Shown here: positions 6,953 through 7,514 of the stretch, piece after piece
Layout of the letters: every line of letters begins with the position of its first letter
Position numbering within the stretch: position 1 is the stretch's first letter
Position numbers and translations under genes: made by a program
The notes under the pieces: model-generated
The model's database searches: none
What the model was told of the DNA's origin: nothing
The model's input: the letters and a program-made list of their open reading frames with translations, nothing else
Source: Amylibacter sp.
GTDB lineage: Bacteria > Pseudomonadota > Alphaproteobacteria > Rhodobacterales > Rhodobacteraceae
Reading direction: 5' to 3'
Length of the DNA stretch: 7,514 nt
NCBI GenBank assembly: GCA_030625465.1
Contig: DAOUQS010000092.1
Coordinates: 1-7,514, forward strand

Positions 6953-7514
6953 TCTGCGCCTCTTTTATGCGGGTCAGAATTTCGGGGGTAGGTTCCGGGA
7001 CATTTACATCAACCCAGTTTTTCAAATCTGCCAATTCCGGATAGCTTAAGTCATGCTGCAAATGCGCCCAGACGCGCGGGATCATATCAATGTAATGCGG
7101 CTTTGCATCCCGCACGCATAGGCGGGCAAAAATGCCGATAATTTTCAGGTTCCTTTGCGCGCCAAGCGCTGAATATGCATAGTTGAACGCGTCTTTCCTA
7201 AGTCCGGATTTTTCGATGAAATAGTCTTTCATCTTTGTCTGTAGCTTTTTCGATGTATCGCGCCGCGCATCTTCCAACAGTGAAACCAAGTCATATGCGG
7301 GGTGGCCGATCAGCGCATCTTGAAAATCCAGTAACCCGACGTTTTTGATGCCATTGCGTTCCGGCAACCACAAAAGGTTTTCGGCGTGGTAATCGCGTAA
7401 AACCAGCACAGGGTGCGGGGTTTGAATGGCGCCACAAACGGCTGTTACCTGATCGCGAAAGCTTTTCACCAATGCGTATGGGGTTACTTGCTGCGCTATG
7501 CCGGGCAGATACCA
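6942..7514 (-). CDS. amgK: AmgK-like N-acetylmuramate/N-acetylglucosamine anomeric kinase (partial, N-terminus outside window)
   Basis: AmgK phosphorylates the anomeric carbon of MurNAc or GlcNAc using ATP, making the substrate for MurU. Only the C-terminal 190 residues are present. The frame stays open to the window edge and starts with WYLPG, so a TTG at 7472 is internal and not the start. Family members are roughly 330-350 residues, so about 140-160 should be missing. Visible features are of the aminoglycoside phosphotransferase/kinase fold: the catalytic loop VLRDYHAENLLWLPER (visible residues 38-53), in which D41 and N46 match the Asp and Asn of the HxDxxxxN Brenner motif while the His position is Leu; and the metal loop GLLDFQDALIGHPAYDL (60-76) with D63. 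DFQDA followed by GHPAYDLVSLLEDARRD is typical of the AmgK/YihE-like subgroup near MurU. The TGA lies 11 bp inside murU. A general APH-family or choline kinase annotation is the alternative, and the MurU neighbour argues against it. Confidence 0.87.
   Translation of the reverse strand, partial: WYLPGIAQQVTPYALVKSFRDQVTAVCGAIQTPHPVLVLRDYHAENLLWLPERNGIKNVGLLDFQDALIGHPAYDLVSLLEDARRDTSKKLQTKMKDYFIEKSGLRKDAFNYAYSALGAQRNLKIIGIFARLCVRDAKPHYIDMIPRVWAHLQHDLSYPELADLKNWVDVNVPEPTPEILTRIKEAQNET
6959..6963 (-). promoter_or_regulatory. Ribosome binding site of murU
   Basis: On the minus strand AGAGG lies 6 nt before the murU ATG at 6952, within the final codons of amgK (the Lys-Glu-Ala stretch). It decides the start over the Met at residue 7, which would lie only a few residues before the AAGFGTRM motif. 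Confidence 0.7.

Noticed and set aside
7470..7472. TTG as start of the kinase gene.
   Set aside because: The frame stays open upstream to the window edge and encodes WYLPG, a segment I associate with the AmgK family. The gene is truncated, not short.

Overview
The window is a densely packed piece of one bacterial operon. All coding sequence lies on the minus strand, so it is transcribed from position 7514 towards position 1. In transcription order the genes are: the C-terminal part of amgK (sugar kinase, start outside the window), murU (nucleotidyltransferase), addB (nuclease and inactive-helicase subunit) and addA (helicase-nuclease subunit, whose last residues lie outside the window). There is no intergenic DNA. 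The junctions overlap by 11 bp (amgK/murU), 8 bp (murU/addB, using the ATG start I prefer) and 4 bp (addB/addA). I see no RNA gene, mobile element, CRISPR array, terminator or promoter.

The organism is most likely an alphaproteobacterium, probably of the Rhodobacterales or a related order. AddB is of the alphaproteobacterial type: it has no Walker A motif and no cysteine at the Fe-S position. An AmgK-like kinase and a MurU-like uridylyltransferase directly upstream of addB-addA is a layout I know from that class, where tsaE usually precedes amgK and a thioredoxin gene often follows addA. Base composition looks balanced by eye rather than very GC-rich, which would suit a moderate-GC member.

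Two functions share the transcript. AmgK and MurU form the MurNAc salvage route: MurNAc to MurNAc-1-phosphate to UDP-MurNAc, which bypasses the fosfomycin target MurA. AddA and AddB form the AddAB helicase-nuclease, which resects double-strand ends for RecA-dependent repair in bacteria that lack RecBCD. The overlaps imply coordinated, probably translationally coupled expression.

I do not see a previously undescribed system. The points most worth a second look are the coupling of wall recycling to break repair, the AddB start apparently without a Shine-Dalgarno, the missing AddB Fe-S ligand, and a perfect 9-bp GAAA-loop hairpin inside addA.
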